DNA of 64,000 bases from BJ22 sp021298375 (lineage in GTDB: Bacteria > Planctomycetota > Planctomycetia > Pirellulales > Pirellulaceae), in the NCBI GenBank assembly GCA_046343015.1, contig JBKDOL010000088.1, positions 1 through 64,000 of the forward strand. Direction: 5' to 3'. The notes beneath the pieces were generated by a model. That model worked only from the letters and a program-made list of their open reading frames with translations. It ran no database searches and had not been told where the DNA came from. Of this stretch, positions 63,740 through 64,000 are shown in pieces; positions within the stretch are counted from its first letter, which is position 1, and each line of letters opens with the position of its first letter. Both the position numbers and the translations under genes were made by a program.

Positions 63740-64000
63740 ATGACTTTACTCCACCCCTCCTTCCTGTCCGCGGGTCCGGAAATGACGCTTTCGCAGCTCA
63801 CATTCTCATTTGCCTTTGTACTGGCGCTGGGGAACCCTCTTGTTCTCGCGCAGGAAAAGGAAGAGTTGGTCAACAGCATTGGCATGAAGCTGGTGAGAAT
63901 TCCGGCTGGCAAGTTTCTCCGCGGATCGCCCGTCGATGAGGTCGGCTCGCAGGATGATGAGAGTCAACACGAGGTGACTCTGACGCGGGAATACTACATC
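63740..64000 (+). CDS. secreted formylglycine-generating-enzyme-like protein (cut by window edge)
   Basis: The reading frame runs without a stop to the last base and covers the first 87 residues. The start could be the ATG at 63740 (GAAAGG upstream) or the in-frame ATG at 63782, which gives a cleaner signal peptide (LTFSFAFVLALGNPLVLAQ). After it, NSIGMKLVRIPAGKFLRGSP and then VTLTREYYI are the standard N-terminal part of the SUMF1/FGE-sulfatase family. In planctomycetes many such proteins are not true FGE enzymes. The catalytic region lies outside the window, so activity cannot be judged. Confidence 0.85.
   Translation, partial: MTLLHPSFLSAGPEMTLSQLTFSFAFVLALGNPLVLAQEKEELVNSIGMKLVRIPAGKFLRGSPVDEVGSQDDESQHEVTLTREYYI

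Overview
This window looks like a chromosomal segment of a planctomycete, probably of the Pirellula/Rhodopirellula type. The evidence is a set of lineage-typical families: a DUF1559 prepilin-like protein followed by a small lipoprotein, PSD1/PSCyt and DUF1501 proteins, PVC-type heme (CxxCH) dehydrogenase-like proteins with NPCBM and LamG modules, giant secreted subtilases with a Leu-Leu-Ala-Ala-Asp (LEPR-XLL-like) N-terminal motif, and a SASA-type esterase. I saw no rRNA, tRNA, CRISPR array, phage or classical insertion sequence. The base composition is fairly GC-rich throughout.

Layout. 0.5-6 kb: a Cys/His-rich small protein, then a DUF58, transglutaminase-like, MoxR ATPase run; the transglutaminase fold lacks its catalytic Cys. 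6-8.2 kb: a His-rich lipoprotein and a YraQ/DUF318-type permease, probably a metal transport pair, ended by a terminator. 8.3-9.8 kb: DUF1559 protein plus lipoprotein. 10-12.6 kb: a secreted S9/DPP-IV-like peptidase with an apparent VHL-beta-like insertion. 12.8-20 kb: an RND efflux system on the minus strand (outer membrane factor, TetR, periplasmic adaptor, RND pump), with two matching CGGAC-N6-GTCCG palindromes that look like TetR operators. 20.3-31.8 kb: three tandem paralogous secreted S8 proteases with Calx-beta, fibronectin-like or propeller C-terminal modules. 32-35.3 kb: a Nudix-like protein, aquaporin, and a DUF937 protein. 35.9-40 kb: a very large membrane protein.

39.9-41.0 kb holds the most unusual structure: a GxxExxY gene flanked by two almost identical direct repeats of about 264 and 288 bp. 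Each repeat has its own inverted terminal sequences. The left copy supplies the C-terminus and stop codon of the large membrane protein, and the right copy ends inside the stop codon of the next gene. It resembles a compact mobile cassette.

41-56.5 kb: a minus-strand operon (NPCBM/PVC heme protein, SASA esterase, LamG diheme protein) divergent from a plus-strand PSD1-DUF1501 pair. Together they look like secreted machinery for degrading complex, possibly acetylated or sulfated, polysaccharides, but the substrate is inference. 56.6-63.2 kb: a zinc-ribbon protein, a hypothetical, the redox repressor Rex, a TlpA-like thioredoxin, a GAF-GGDEF diguanylate cyclase and an unknown 456-residue protein. 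The right edge cuts a secreted formylglycine-generating-enzyme-like protein.
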